From positions 786,509-850,508 of the forward strand of contig JXTB01000142.1 in assembly GCA_002914805.1 (NCBI GenBank): a stretch of 64,000 nucleotides of DNA, in the 5' to 3' direction. The DNA comes from Parasponia andersonii. Its lineage: Eukaryota > Streptophyta > Magnoliopsida > Rosales > Cannabaceae. Below, piece after piece: positions 49,036 through 61,363 of this stretch; the stretch's first letter is position 1; every line of letters begins with the position of its first letter. The notes beneath the pieces were generated by a model. It searched no databases, was not told where the DNA came from, and was given only the letters and a program-made list of their open reading frames with translations. Position numbers and translations under genes: made by a program.

Positions 49036-52000
49036 AATATATCTCCTCAACAATTTTATATTTAGTATATGAAGTTAGGCATTTGGTTCTATTTGATTTT
49101 TTTGCTGATATTCTTTTATTTAGTTCAAAAATTTATATCTTTAGTTCATGAATTTGTGAGTGTGATTCATGATATTATTGTTATGGTTCACATTTACTAT
49201 GTATCTCTTATTTAGTTCATTCAGTTGTTAAACTTATCTACATAGTTTATAAATTTATATTAATTTTTGGTTTAGTATATGTTTAATTTGTATTTGGTTA
49301 ATAAGTTTATGTGTTTGGTTCATAACCTTGTGTATTTATTTAGTACTTTAGTATGATATATGCTGATTTGAATATAGTATATGATTTTTAACACCCAATA
49401 CATTACTTGTAAAATTTTGATAATTTCTCTCGTGAAAACAGAATCGAATGTGAAATTTTTGTGATCAAAAGAACAAAGACATTGATGATAAATGTCAGTA
49501 TAAAAGAAATAACACAAGACAAAATAACATTTTATCGGTAAAGATTGCTGTAGAAATCTATAACTAGGACGAAGACAAGATAAGAAGGGAATACAAAAAT
49601 AAAAGTGATATGGAACATGTACTCTTGTTTTGATTCAGCAAAAATAATATGGTTTTTTGATTTAACAAGGATTATTGTATTGAATACTTTTAATTGTAAA
49701 GATATTGATCAGACAATTTTCTCATTACTTCATATGTTTTATATAACATGATTTGATATAAATCTAAATTGTTACTTATTTGCTTCTAGTTATTCACTTT
49801 GCGAGATACACTTGAGTAATTAAAAAAAAGACATTTTTTAGGAATAATAATATATTTTGAAAAAAAATCTCTTTAGAGTATATAATCTTTTGAACTAGGT
49901 ACATCATATTTTCTTCATGGTTCATATTAATATGAAATATGTATATAACTTGTAATACTCTGACAAGATATGTAAACCAAAATATTATGCCTAAATACCA
50001 TAATCTAACTAAGAAATTGTGCATAAATTTATCATTTCGAATATGGTATATATGTTCATATGCAATCACGTAACTCAAAAAATCATCCATAATATTTTTT
50101 TTTCATTGCTTCTTTAGATTTTGATAACAATATATATGTTCATATTTAATCTGGTGTATATATATAGTGATGATTTTTTTTTGTTCCTATAGCAAAAAAC
50201 AAATTCAATAATATTGCAATTAATAAATCTGGTATATAGCCTCATATACCATAACAAAATTTCCACATACCGAGACCAAAAATTCATGTACTTGAAAGTG
50301 TAAATACTTAGAAACAAGATAAAAATATCAAATATCTAAAGTAATGAATCTGATATATAACCTTATATACCATAGCAAAATGTCTATATACTATGATCAA
50401 AAATTCATATACGAAAAAAAAACCTTTCATTTCAAAGCAAGATAAATTATAAACTCAATACAGGGACAAGTAATGATCTCTATAATCTATTAACTTATAT
50501 CACATACCTACATTAATGCCACTCTTTAATGGAAGTTCCAGATGTCATAAAAAGGTACTTAAAATACCAATCTTCATCTTCATTCAGAGTAAAAAAAGAA
50601 AATTCTCATTTTGATCAACTTCATAAAAAAATTTCTCATCTTTATCAACTTCATAATTAATATATGAACATTTATAAAGAAACCAAGAAATAAATATTAA
50701 TAAAAAAATCACTTTTATTGGTTTAGGAGTTACATACATGCATAGACTAAGTTAACAAATCTATGTACTAAACGCAAAAAATCATATACCCAAAAAAAAA
50801 CGTAGAACAAAAAAACAACACATTTAGGTTCGAAATCTTAGTCAATAATAATAAAATAATTAATATGTTAATCAACAATAACTATACAATATATTGTACT
50901 ACAAAAAAAAAAACAAGACCAAGAATATATGAACCATATAAGAATATTGAAAATCTTGATCAATAATAACAAAAAAGTTATATATCAATACAAAAAACAC
51001 ATATATCAAGAACAAAAATATATGAACTAAACAACAAATACAAAATATGCTCATCAATAAAAAAACCAATGAACATTAATACCATATACCATAAAACATA
51101 TCACATATACCATAACAAATATTACATATATATGAACTAAAAGTTAATGAACTGTTATCAATTACTAAAAAAAATTTCAACACACGCAAAAAAATAGAAA
51201 TAGCTACTCAAACCAATTTAAAAAAATAAGATTGTATATGAATTAAGATCCATTATGACACAAATGACCAAAGAAAATGAAAATCTCCAAAACTAATGTA
51301 TAATATAATCAACTCAATAATCAAGAAATCAATTAACTCAATTCCACTAATGCAAATAGAGAAATTGCCAAAACGTTAGAGATTCGAAAAGATATACCAA
51401 ACAACGTTGGAGAAGGCAATCATCGACCAAAAATGCCAGAAAATGAGAGTAGTTGAAAGAGAAAGCCACAAAACAACCCATTCAGCTAAGGATTCGAGGA
51501 CAATAATGGAGTTTATAGAAGAATGAGTAAAAAATATATGGCAGAAGTAGAGAGAATAAGAAAAAAGAAAAATGGAAAAAAAAAAGAAGAGAGAAAACGA
51601 GAAAGAAGAAGAACGATTTTGGGCAAAAAAATAAAGGAAAGGGAAAAAATTGAAAAATTTAATAAAAAGCAAAATTGGAAATATACAAATACATCAGCAG
51701 AAAGGTTTTTAAAAATTAGACATATAGTTATAAAGTTTAAAAGTTGGATACCTATTTAAGTAAATTTAAAAAAGTGGTCATATACCACATTTTCTCATCC
51801 AAATTCACAACACTTTTAAATAATATATTTATTAATTTACTTGATATTTTCACTTCAGTTAACTCTTATTAAAACAAATTAGCAAATTAGTTTAATATTT
51901 TTCAATTTATTTATGAGAAATTCATTAAAAATATTTTTTTTATAAATAATGATTTAACATTTTATGATATATTTTGATAAAATAAAATTAGTTAATCTTT

Positions 52001-52088
52001 TCAAGCGTGCCAACTAAACTTACGGGTTTCAAGTGATATTATCATGTTGTTTTCAAATTGCCATATCCTACTAGTATTATAAACTAAA
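49036..52088. other. AT-rich intergenic stretch, no gene seen
   Basis: Rich in short TTCAT(A/G)AATTT and ATATACC words on both sides of the hAT element, so it is probably one old repeat domain. A lysine- and arginine-rich open frame at 51523-51759 is low-complexity purine sequence and not convincing as a gene. Confidence 0.6.
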
Positions 52089-52631
52089 GGCTTAGTGATA
52101 TTAATAACCCCTGAATTATACATGTAATACCACTTTGTGCCTTGAATTTTTAACTTACATAATAATGATTTATGAATTATGTAATTATTGCAATAATAAT
52201 CCTTTTGTCATATACTGTTACATATTTAATATAAATATAAATCATTATAAAGCACATAATTTGATAACTATTGTTTATAATTAGATTCTAAATTTTTAAT
52301 TTACATAATAGACTACCAATATTTATGTAATTATTGCAGCAATAATTTTTTTTCTTTTTTTTATAAACTGACAAATTTTTAATAAAAATGAGTTCTGTAA
52401 AGCACACAGTTTTGTAATTATGGCTAAAATGAGATTTTGAATCATAAAAATAAATAATACCCAATTATACATTTTGTCTATGACTGGTGTCTGTTAAAAG
52501 ACTAACAACTTGTGATAAAATGACCATTGTTATATAATTGTATAATTTATGAGTCATTATTATGTAAGTTGAAAATTCAGGTACAAAGTAATACAATGAG
52601 TATAATTCAGAATCATTACTGCATTTAACCC
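52089..52631. mobile_element. MITE copy B (about 543 bp)
   Basis: Matches the split MITE at 18623-21399 along its length (shared TTATGTAATTATTGCA, AAGCACACAGTTTTGTAATT and TTTGTCTATGACTGG type stretches). Its ends are GGCTTAGTGATATTAATAA and, reversed from the right, GGGTTAAATGCAGTAATGA. It is uninterrupted, which confirms the reconstruction of copy A. No reading frame. Confidence 0.75.
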
Positions 52632-52639
52632 TGAATTAA

Positions 52640-53530
52640 ACTTGGAATTTTATGCAATATTGTACGGCTTGGCTATGGATGGCAACATAGGACGATACAA
52701 GAAAGATCCTAGTCATGGACAACAAAGTTTCTAGCTACCTGTCTCAGTAACACCTACATTAATTGTACAATTATTAAAGTGAAATTAAATAGTTCTTTCT
52801 ATATAAGAATGAAAAGATGATTCAAAAGATCAAGACGAATCTTGTTGTGCAATCTTAAACCTCCGGGAAAATGTGCAACCAACTCATCAGATTTGCAAAA
52901 GATTATCGGGCGAAGACTATATTGGGCAAGCATTTCTCCGAAAACGTGAAAATCAAGATCTCCATATAAAATTTTCTGAAAAATAGATAAATAACAATCA
53001 AATCAGGATTATCTCTTCTTCATATGTAAGGAATAATTGAATTATCCCACCAATTAAGAGATAATCAGTCCATTACCATTTATATCCCATAATTATATAT
53101 TAACTTGATGTCCAGATAATTGTAAAAGATCGACTAGACCCTTCACTTATAAATAAAGGTCCTTGGTCCCGTAGATCGACATGGACAATTTGCAGAACTC
53201 CACCTGCAGGCTGCAGCAATTCTATCTTGTAACATCTTGATAATGAGAACCCATAATGGAAGTACGTAGGCTATTTTTAAAGTTTCACCACTCTAAATTC
53301 CGCCCTCTTTTCTACTTTATTGCAATTTACCTAGTGTGGCCAAAGCCCATCTCTCTCTTTTCTCTCTATATTTCGCCTAAAACCGTCAGAAAGTCTCTTT
53401 TACTCTTTTTAGTACTGTATGTTGGACGGATCCACAATCATTGTGATTGTGCCCAGTCTATTAATATTGGTTCGTACTATTATAGATCCAATACTAAACT
53501 ATCTTTACGAAGCTTATTAATAGATTAATT
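52640..53530 (+). mobile_element. Possible solo LTR or LTR fragment
   Basis: A TATA-like CTTATAAATAAAGG (53148-53161) is followed by a non-coding stretch with GAGAACCCATAATGGAAG and ACGTAGGC, CT-rich blocks and TTGGTTCGTACTATTATAG near 53470. The order of TATA box, R-like region and CT-rich U5 resembles a gypsy-type LTR. I could not fix ends or a target duplication. Confidence 0.35.
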
Positions 53531-54419
53531 AGTTAGATCCATTTAATATATATTATATTGTAGACTTATTTTGAATGCCATGTTTTGTACTACTAGTGAA
53601 ATTACTGTGTTATGCCTAGTATATATTTATTATTTAAGTTGTTATTTTACATCTAATAAACAATAATTGACTATAGTGTTCATATAGAGTTATACTAGTT
53701 AAATTCGCACAGTAAATATCAAGGCGCTAGTATATATTATCCAAACCTTTGAAAAAAACTCAAAAATAGTGTATATTATCCAAATTTTTGAAAAAATTCA
53801 AAATAATATTATATACATAGTATCCAAATTCAAATTATATATCTTATCTTCCAAAATACCAAAGTTTGAACCAAAACATCGGAACTAGTCTTTTATTAAA
53901 CATATAAAAACAAGTTTGTTATTACTAAGATTAAGATAATATTGTAATAATTGTAGATTAGTGAAAAATAAAAAATTAGGTTACATCACTTAATCTTAAA
54001 TTCTATTTTACTGTATAATATTCAAAGTACTTATAACTCTTTTGTAATGTATTTTAGTGTTTTTAACTGAAATCAAACACTTTGATAGTATTTTGATGAT
54101 TGGAAATTTCATCAATCTTATCAATATCGACAACACTACATTATATGACATAATATTAAAGTATTCCATTTTTTATATGTAGAATATAAATTCTTTTATT
54201 TATACATAATGAAATAAAGAATATTTTCTGTCACATATGAGCCCTTCACACATTAATTCTTGATTGCTCATTATTATTGAATCTATAAGATGTTTGCACA
54301 ATATAAATATAAATATCACAACTCTATCATTGGAACATCGCTAACAGAATTCACGAAATTAAATACAGAATGATATTGAACAGAATTCGCAAAATTAAAT
54401 AATCCCATAAACATTTTCA
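53531..54419. other. AT-rich intergenic stretch, no gene seen
   Basis: No coding sequence or clear repeat, apart from two similar stretches around 53728-53820 (TATATTATCCAAA...TTTGAAAAAA). Confidence 0.55.
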
Positions 54420-54858
54420 TAATGCCAAACATAGAACATTTTTCCGAAAACGGAACTCAATTGTGGATTCTCTCCAGACTCATGCATTTCATTGTCTTCT
54501 CCCTCTTGTTGGAGCTAAGCACTAGGTCTTTGCCGTTCTTCTACTTTTTATATAGATATGATAGGATCTTCCTATTATTGTTTCCATTAGCTTTGTTGGC
54601 TTTGTATTTCTTTAGCATTCCATAAACACTATTCATAATTATGCCAAACAAATTACCGAATTATAGAACATTTTTTCCAAAAAGGAAACTCGATTGCGAA
54701 TTTTCTCCAGACTCATGCTCTTCGTTGTCTTCTCCCTCACGTTGGAGCTAAGCACTAGGTCTTTGCCGTTCTTCTACTTTTTATATGGATATGATAGGAT
54801 GTTCCTATTACCGTTTCTATCAGCTTTGTTGACTTTGTATTTCTTTAGCATTTTTCTT
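54420..54858. repeat. Tandem duplication, about 220-bp unit x2
   Basis: ATGCCAAACATAGAACATTTT at 54421 and a related start at about 54640. Both units share GAGCTAAGCACTAGGTCTTT, CCGTTCTTCTACTTTTTATA and TTGTATTTCTTTAGCATT. Several substitutions and a small indel separate them. No conserved reading frame. Confidence 0.85.
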
Positions 54859-57318
54859 TTGGACTTCTTGTAATTTTATTCTTATTTTAAAAAATAGGAT
54901 GTTCCTTTTTAATTTTTTTTTTTAATGTATATAGTCTAGAATTTAAGGTTTAAATTTCAAAAAGATAATTTCTGATCATGTATATTGTTGGAGGTAATTT
55001 TTAATTGATTTACCAACTCTATTGAGCCGATAATTTTGTTTTCTTTTTCATTCTTGACTTTATGCCAATCAAGTAAATAATAAATTCACCACTGATAATT
55101 CACTTGTTTTCAAGACCATTTATAGCATTATTTTTTTAAGGAAAAAATTATTTCATTAATAATAGAAAAAAAGTACATTACTCATCATAGAGTATTTAGA
55201 TACAAAGTAGACATCCGCAAGAAGTAATTGAAATCAACAGAAGTAATTTGCGTGTAAGATCGTCGTGAAATCAACCCGAGTAAAGGGACTCATATGGATC
55301 ACCATGTACTCATATGGATTATTATTGTTGTGTGCTTCAATAAGGCTCTCCACTTCAGTTGGCTCATTAAAACCTTCTACTCAATTTGATATCTCTTGCT
55401 TCAAATTTAAAAGTGATTGGAGGATAAATACTATTATCTATACTACTCAGATCTGAGTAAAGAGCGATACATATTTAGATGATATACTAAAAGACCCAAA
55501 TATAATATCGTCGTAAAACCACCATAGATATAGATCTAGGTGGAGTAAATTGATAAAAACAAAAAAAGACTCAAAAATCACCACAGATTATGATTTGAGT
55601 GGACTAAAAGCAATACAGATCTAGATCTGATTGGAATTATACCTTCATGAAAATAAGAATTATTCGAAGACACAACGAAAGATAAAATGAAAATATGAAA
55701 CTCTCCACCAGAGAGGATAGATTAAAAGAAGAAGAAAAGAACTCCAGCCGGTTAGAAGAAAAGAAAAGGAGAGAGAAGATGAAAGGATAGATACTCCATA
55801 CTTTTATTAGTTTTATTTTTATTTATAGCACTAATTTACTATTTAAAAAAATAAAAATTTAATTGATATTTATAATAGTTTCAAAATTTTATTCAAATAA
55901 ATAACTAATTTATAGCTAATCTATTTCTATTATTGGTTCGATTTTTATTTTCCTTTCTCTTAGTTCTATGTAAATCGATATACCATTGATTAACCCTTTT
56001 TTTAGTTAATTGATATGAATATATCGGTTTCCATTGTATTTTTAAATTTTATATTTTTATGACTAATTTTACCACATTTGCCAATATACCAGTGACTGAC
56101 TATTGTTTTTTAAAATTACTTTCTTCTTCAACAATATTTTTCACTTATTTCCTTCAAGTCAAGTAAATAACTAAATTACCACTCATTTACCACTATTATT
56201 GAATTCATTTTGCTTTTCATGATTATACTGAAATTTAAGTTAATAATTGATATGGTATTAATTTACCTTTTTTCTGTGTTATAATCTATTTATTTTCTCT
56301 TCAAAGAAATAATTGATTCACATCTCTTTTACCACTGTAAAGAATAAGACCGTTGCTAAAAGTTAGTTACTCATAGAAAATAACATACATCTGTAAAAGG
56401 TATTTATGTTAACAAATCATTAACTTAAGTGTGTTGCATCGGTGAAAGACTTGCATCTACAAATGTGACCAAACTTTTGTTGATGTATTTTTATCGACAA
56501 AAAAAAAATTAAAAATACAATTAGATTAATAATAAAAATAGAAATAAAATTCAAACATATTTCAGTTTATTTAATTAACCGCATGAAGCATTAACTTAGG
56601 AAAAAAAAAATTGCTCTAAATATTAAATTGAATATCTCTCCATTACTTGAATATAGCGGCAACTATGATATTAGATATAACTTCGAATAAAAAAGTTACC
56701 AAATCTGGATGCCAATCATACGGATCGATTTACATTTCTTCAACACATCATATATATCAAAGAGAAAATAATAGCAAACGTAGAGATACATCAATCCAAC
56801 CATGTAATCAATATTCTAAACAATAGTAAATGAAAGATATATTTTGCTTTAAGCGAAATTCTAAACAATAGCAAATAGAAAGTGAAGAAAGAGGAACACA
56901 AACTCAAATTACCTAAAATGACAAAAACAAATTAATGAAAAAAAAATTAAAAGCAATACTCACAACATAGAAAATGAAGAGAGAGGAACACAAAATCTTA
57001 ACCAAGAAGAGAGATGCAAACCAATAGATGAACCCAGAAAGAGAGAAGATTTAGGGATTTTGAGAGAGAGAGAGAGAGAATTTTTAGAAAGAGAAGTTGT
57101 GAGTGAATGAAAGAGAGAGAAATTTGTTGAGAGGGGTATTGAGAGTCAGAAAGGTATGCATTTTTAGACAATAAATGAGGCAGAGGAATGAAAGAGAAGA
57201 AGAAGAAAAGAAAGAGAAGTAGTGTTTTTAGGGTATACTTTTTAGCTGATGCAAAAGAACATCGGCAAAAATATAGATAATAAATAAATAAATGCTTTAC
57301 TTTTGCGGAAAATTTTTT
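54859..57318. other. Intergenic stretch, no gene seen
   Basis: AT-rich, with purine-rich blocks at 55730-55790 and 56990-57230 including a (GA)n run at about 57060-57079. The latter block adjoins the CACTA subterminal repeats and is probably inside that element. Confidence 0.55.
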
Positions 57319-58115
57319 TGAGGTCAACCCTTTATCTTAAAGTTAACAATGCGTCGGCAAATATAATTCAAATTTTACCAAAAAATGAAGACACTAAAAA
57401 TTTGGCTTTATTCGCAGTGAATTGTTTTTGAAGTCAATCATTTACCGACGTAGAGTCAACAATACATCGATAAATATATTTCAAATTTTACCTAAAAATA
57501 AAGATGCACTCAAACTTCAACCTTATAGCGAGTATTTTATTGAGGTCAACCTTTTACCGACACAAAGCCAACAATGCATCGACAAATATATTTTAAATTT
57601 TATCCAAAAGTAAATACGCGCTCAAAATTTGACCTTATTCTTGGGGAAATTTTTTAAGGTCAACATTTTACTGACGAAAAATCAACAAAGCGTCATCAAA
57701 TGTATTTCAAATTTTATCTAAAAATAAAGATACACTCAAAATTCGACTTTATTTGAGGAGAATAATTTTGAGGTCAACCCTTTACCAATGGAAAGTCAGC
57801 AATGTTTCGTCAAATATATTTCAAATTTTATTCAAAAATAAAGCCGCGCTTAAAATTTGACTTTATTTGGAGGGATTTTTTTTAGGCAACCCTTTGCCAA
57901 CATGAAGTCAAGAATGCGTCGGCAAATGGTCAAAATAACTCGAAAATTTTATGCATCAAATGTTTCTCGACATACAGGCCATTGAAAAATATACCTCACA
58001 TTGATTTCTTTTAAAGACACTTATGTCGACGTAATAAAAATAATGCATTGAGCAAAGTATGTTTTGGCGACACATTATTTTTATTGTGTTGGCAAAAACA
58101 ATATTTATTGTAGTG
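57319..58115. mobile_element. CACTA (En/Spm) element end with subterminal repeats
   Basis: The right terminus ends TTATTGTAGTG at 58115, i.e. CACTACAATAA on the other strand, the CACTA signature. It is followed inward by CAACACAATAAAAATAATG and GGCGACACATTATTTT type short inverted words. Six tandem units of about 110-116 bp (starting at about 57319, 57431, 57541, 57655, 57771 and 57884) each contain GAGGTCAACCCTTTACCGAC and (A/G)CGTCGGCAAATATATTTC-type text. No matching left end was found in the window, so the element is either truncated or its left end is too decayed to see. Confidence 0.6.
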
Positions 58116-58369
58116 TACTATTGATTTTGCTTTGAAAATTGAATATCGAATAAACTAATTAATTAATATTATTTATTACTGACGTACCAAATATTGACTG
58201 CATCTTTTATTCCTTTCTCCTTTTCTTTTTCAGGAAAAAAAATGATTTAATGTTTTCAAATAGATAGTTATTACATTTTTTATGTGAAAAAAAACTATCT
58301 ATGCTATATAGCTTTATATGATATGTGTTAGTAATATGACATCCAACTACATATAATAGTAAATCAATG

Positions 58370-59045
58370 GTAAGTAAGCTATATACTACCATACATCGGA
58401 AGTAAATTAGTGATACACTATTGTCTATGATGTTTTATCATTGGCAAATTATTTATATACTACTATATTCTTGTAGTAAATAAGTAATTTATTAGTGACA
58501 TAATAATGAATATACTACTGTATATTGGTAGTAAATGAGTGATATTTATTTTTAAAGTTATAGTAAATAAGTGATGTAACACATTATATAGTCGTAAATA
58601 AATAATTAAGAGGGATATAATAGTAAATTTTCCATTGTAGCTAAGTTATATTTTTAAGATTGGTAAATATATAATATATCACCTCATAATAGTGGTAAAT
58701 AAGTAATTTATCAGGGGTATAATTGTATATATGCCATAGTAAATAAGTTATATGTCTTTGAGATCGTAGTAAATAAATAATATATCACTTCATAATTAGA
58801 GTAAATAAGTAATTTACTAGGAGTATAATGGTAAATATGCCACTATAAATAACTAAGATCATATTTTTAAGATCATGGTAAATAAATGATATTCTATTTT
58901 ATAATAATAATAAATAAGTAACTTATCTGGAGTATAATTACAAATATACTATTTTATATAAGTAACAAATATTTTTGAGGTTATAGTAAATAAATGATAT
59001 ACTATTTATGATTGTAGTAAATAAGTAATTTACAAATAGTATAAT
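58370..59045. repeat. Degenerate AT-rich minisatellite with GTAAATAAGTAATTTA words
   Basis: About a dozen GTAAATAA-type words in variants of TAGTAAATAAGTAATTTA and TAGTAAATAAATGATATAC, spaced about 40-60 bases apart. No reading frame. It lies between the CACTA end and LTR D. Confidence 0.75.
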
Positions 59046-59166
59046 AGTAAACTCTCTAATTTTTACCATTAAAAAAGTGATTATTTGTATAAAATATCAA
59101 AAAGGTATTCTATTAAACTGTGCGTTTAAAAATGGGATATTTTTGTTCAATCATCAATATTTCTAC

Positions 59167-60884
59167 TGTCATAATCGGAAATCTAATGTCGTTACTATTA
59201 GTAAATATATGTTGAAACTGTAGTAAATAATGGTTTTTCCAAAATTCTAAGATATCGAGTTCTTGAAATTTTAGATTTTAGTTCTCAAAAATAAGAAAAT
59301 TTCACAATCAAGAAAGTTTTCATTTGTTTTAATTTTTTAAGGAAAATCTTTTAAAAAGTTTAATGGAAAATCTGAATGTTAGTTTAGAAACATTTGCAAG
59401 TTTATAAATTGTAGAAAAATGAGTCTAATTAAGCCTTAAGTCAAATATTCAAATAGTTTACACAAGATCAGTTGTATTTCTAAGTACTCATTTTAATAGC
59501 AAAATTTATCAGTATACATCTACTTAATAAATACACTATCAAACCACTTTTACTCCTCAAAATTGAGTTTTCAAATCATTTTGGGATTTCCTAAAAATTT
59601 TAGCATTATAACAACAATTTTTAATCAAAACTAAAAATTTCAATTTCTTACAGAAAATAGTTCAAAACAGTATATATGACACGCCAACTAGTATGACATG
59701 CCTCCCAGGCAGTTTATATCTCAATTGAAGTTAAAACAGACATAAATCACATTTTTATAAATTATTTCACGAAATTTCATATTTATTCATTATATGTGAA
59801 AAAAAAACTAATTTAAAGATTAAGTGATCGAATCCTTACCTTAATCGAGTATATAAATAGTGTTACGGGCCTGTGGAGAAAATTTAGCATCGTTTGAAGG
59901 GTCAAGCGTCGTTTTTGAATCTTTTGATCGATAGTTTTGAAATTTTGATTTTCAATCGGAGCTTCCGATCGTGAAACGACTTCACTACTGAATTTAGAGC
60001 ATCTAAAAATTCTAGGTTATACATATAATTTGACCGATTCGGACTCAAATCGAACCCGAACCTAAGACATATAAATCGAGACAATCTAAGCCGTTAGATT
60101 TAGATTTTCGTGTTTGTCACTAAATATAATCAATAAATATATATATATATTAAAATTCTTGTTTTCATGAGTATATCACAAATATGAGATTTATTTTATG
60201 ATCTAACGACCGGATTGAAAATTTTAAATATAAGACTAAAATAGCTCAAAATTGACGAAAGTGGCAAAATTCAGTATAAACAATATTGAGCTAAGATATA
60301 TATACCACGTTGAAGATTGTGACGAGACGAGTTGAAATTTCAGTCACGGCTTCAAGGTACAACCGGCAGAATCGGTGCCGGCATTAAAAGGACACTGGAA
60401 TCGGTGCCAGCATTAAAATTTCAGTCACGGCTTCAAGGTGCATCAGCGGCGAACGAGAGATTTTCATGCAACTGGATCGACGGTGCAGGTTTCGTCTGCT
60501 CCTAGGCTTCCATCTCTGATCAATGGCGACGTTTAATAAGATCAAAAAAGGGTTTGTCCGAAACTCGCAGGATTTCGGTGTTCTTCACCGAATTTCCGAG
60601 AGAGGGGAGAGAGGGATCGGGAGAGAGCTGAGAGAAAGTGAAGCTGAAGGTTAATGGCTTGGCCACGTGTCCAAGCTTAAATGGGCAAAAAAGTTTTGCT
60701 AATAAGTCCCTAGTCTGAGATTCTCGTCAATTAAATTTCATAAAATTACAAAATAGTCCAAATTCCTAACTTTTTCTCAATTTAGTCCAAATTCGTATTT
60801 ATTTATTTGTTTACTTATTTTATTGTTTTAAAATTTTAATGGTGAAAAGACCAAAATGCCCATTCAAAAATAAGTGGTTGTACA
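59167..60884 (-). mobile_element. LTR D, older solo LTR
   Basis: On the minus strand it starts TGTACAACCACTT and ends near GATTATGACA. Flanking pentamers are TCTAC (59162-59166) and CCTAC (60885-60889), a target duplication with one change. It keeps the family landmarks: GC-richer block (60340-60660), splice-donor-like AGGTAAGGATTCG (about 59830-59842), a short (AT)n at 60139, and the TTTAGTCC and AAATTAC text near the start. It is shorter (1.7 kb) and more diverged than LTR C. The left end is less certain than the right. Confidence 0.6.
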
Positions 60885-60889
60885 CCTAC

Positions 60890-61363
60890 TCCGTACCAAT
60901 ATGCTAAAAACCATAGACGAAGTATATTAAATTCATACATTAATGTTTCTTTCAATTTAAATATTCTCCTAGAACAAAATACTACTCTGGCCGTACACAC
61001 ATTACATTCTTAAATAATAATAATAAGAATAATAATAAATACAAACCTTGTTACGAAAAAATAAATGCTATTATATATAGGATAGTACTGCTAACTAAAT
61101 GCTATTATATATAGGATAGTAATGCAAAGATCTCATCTCATTTATGACTTTATTAATACCCTCTCATAGTGACATTAACTTAGTTAGATATTGACAATTC
61201 ATCTACTAAATATTAAAAAAATAGGACATAAGGTATGATACTTATTCTTATATATATATATATCTAAAGCTCGGCAAGTACCATTGAGCTACACACAATT
61301 AACGTGGGTAAACTTATGTATGTATATGTGTATAGCTACCGCATATATAGTAATCAATCAATC
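60890..61363. other. 3' flank of the ascorbate oxidase gene
   Basis: AT-rich 3' UTR and downstream DNA. Contains a 33-bp tandem duplication of AAATGCTATTATATATAGGA (61066-61119) and an (AT)n run (61250-61263). No other gene. Confidence 0.65.

Noticed and set aside
51523..51759. Lys/Arg-rich 78-codon frame
   Set aside because: Low-complexity purine tract with no conserved feature.
56998..57327. 109-codon Ser/Phe/Leu-rich minus-strand frame
   Set aside because: Translation of a GA-rich tract next to the CACTA repeats; composition artefact.
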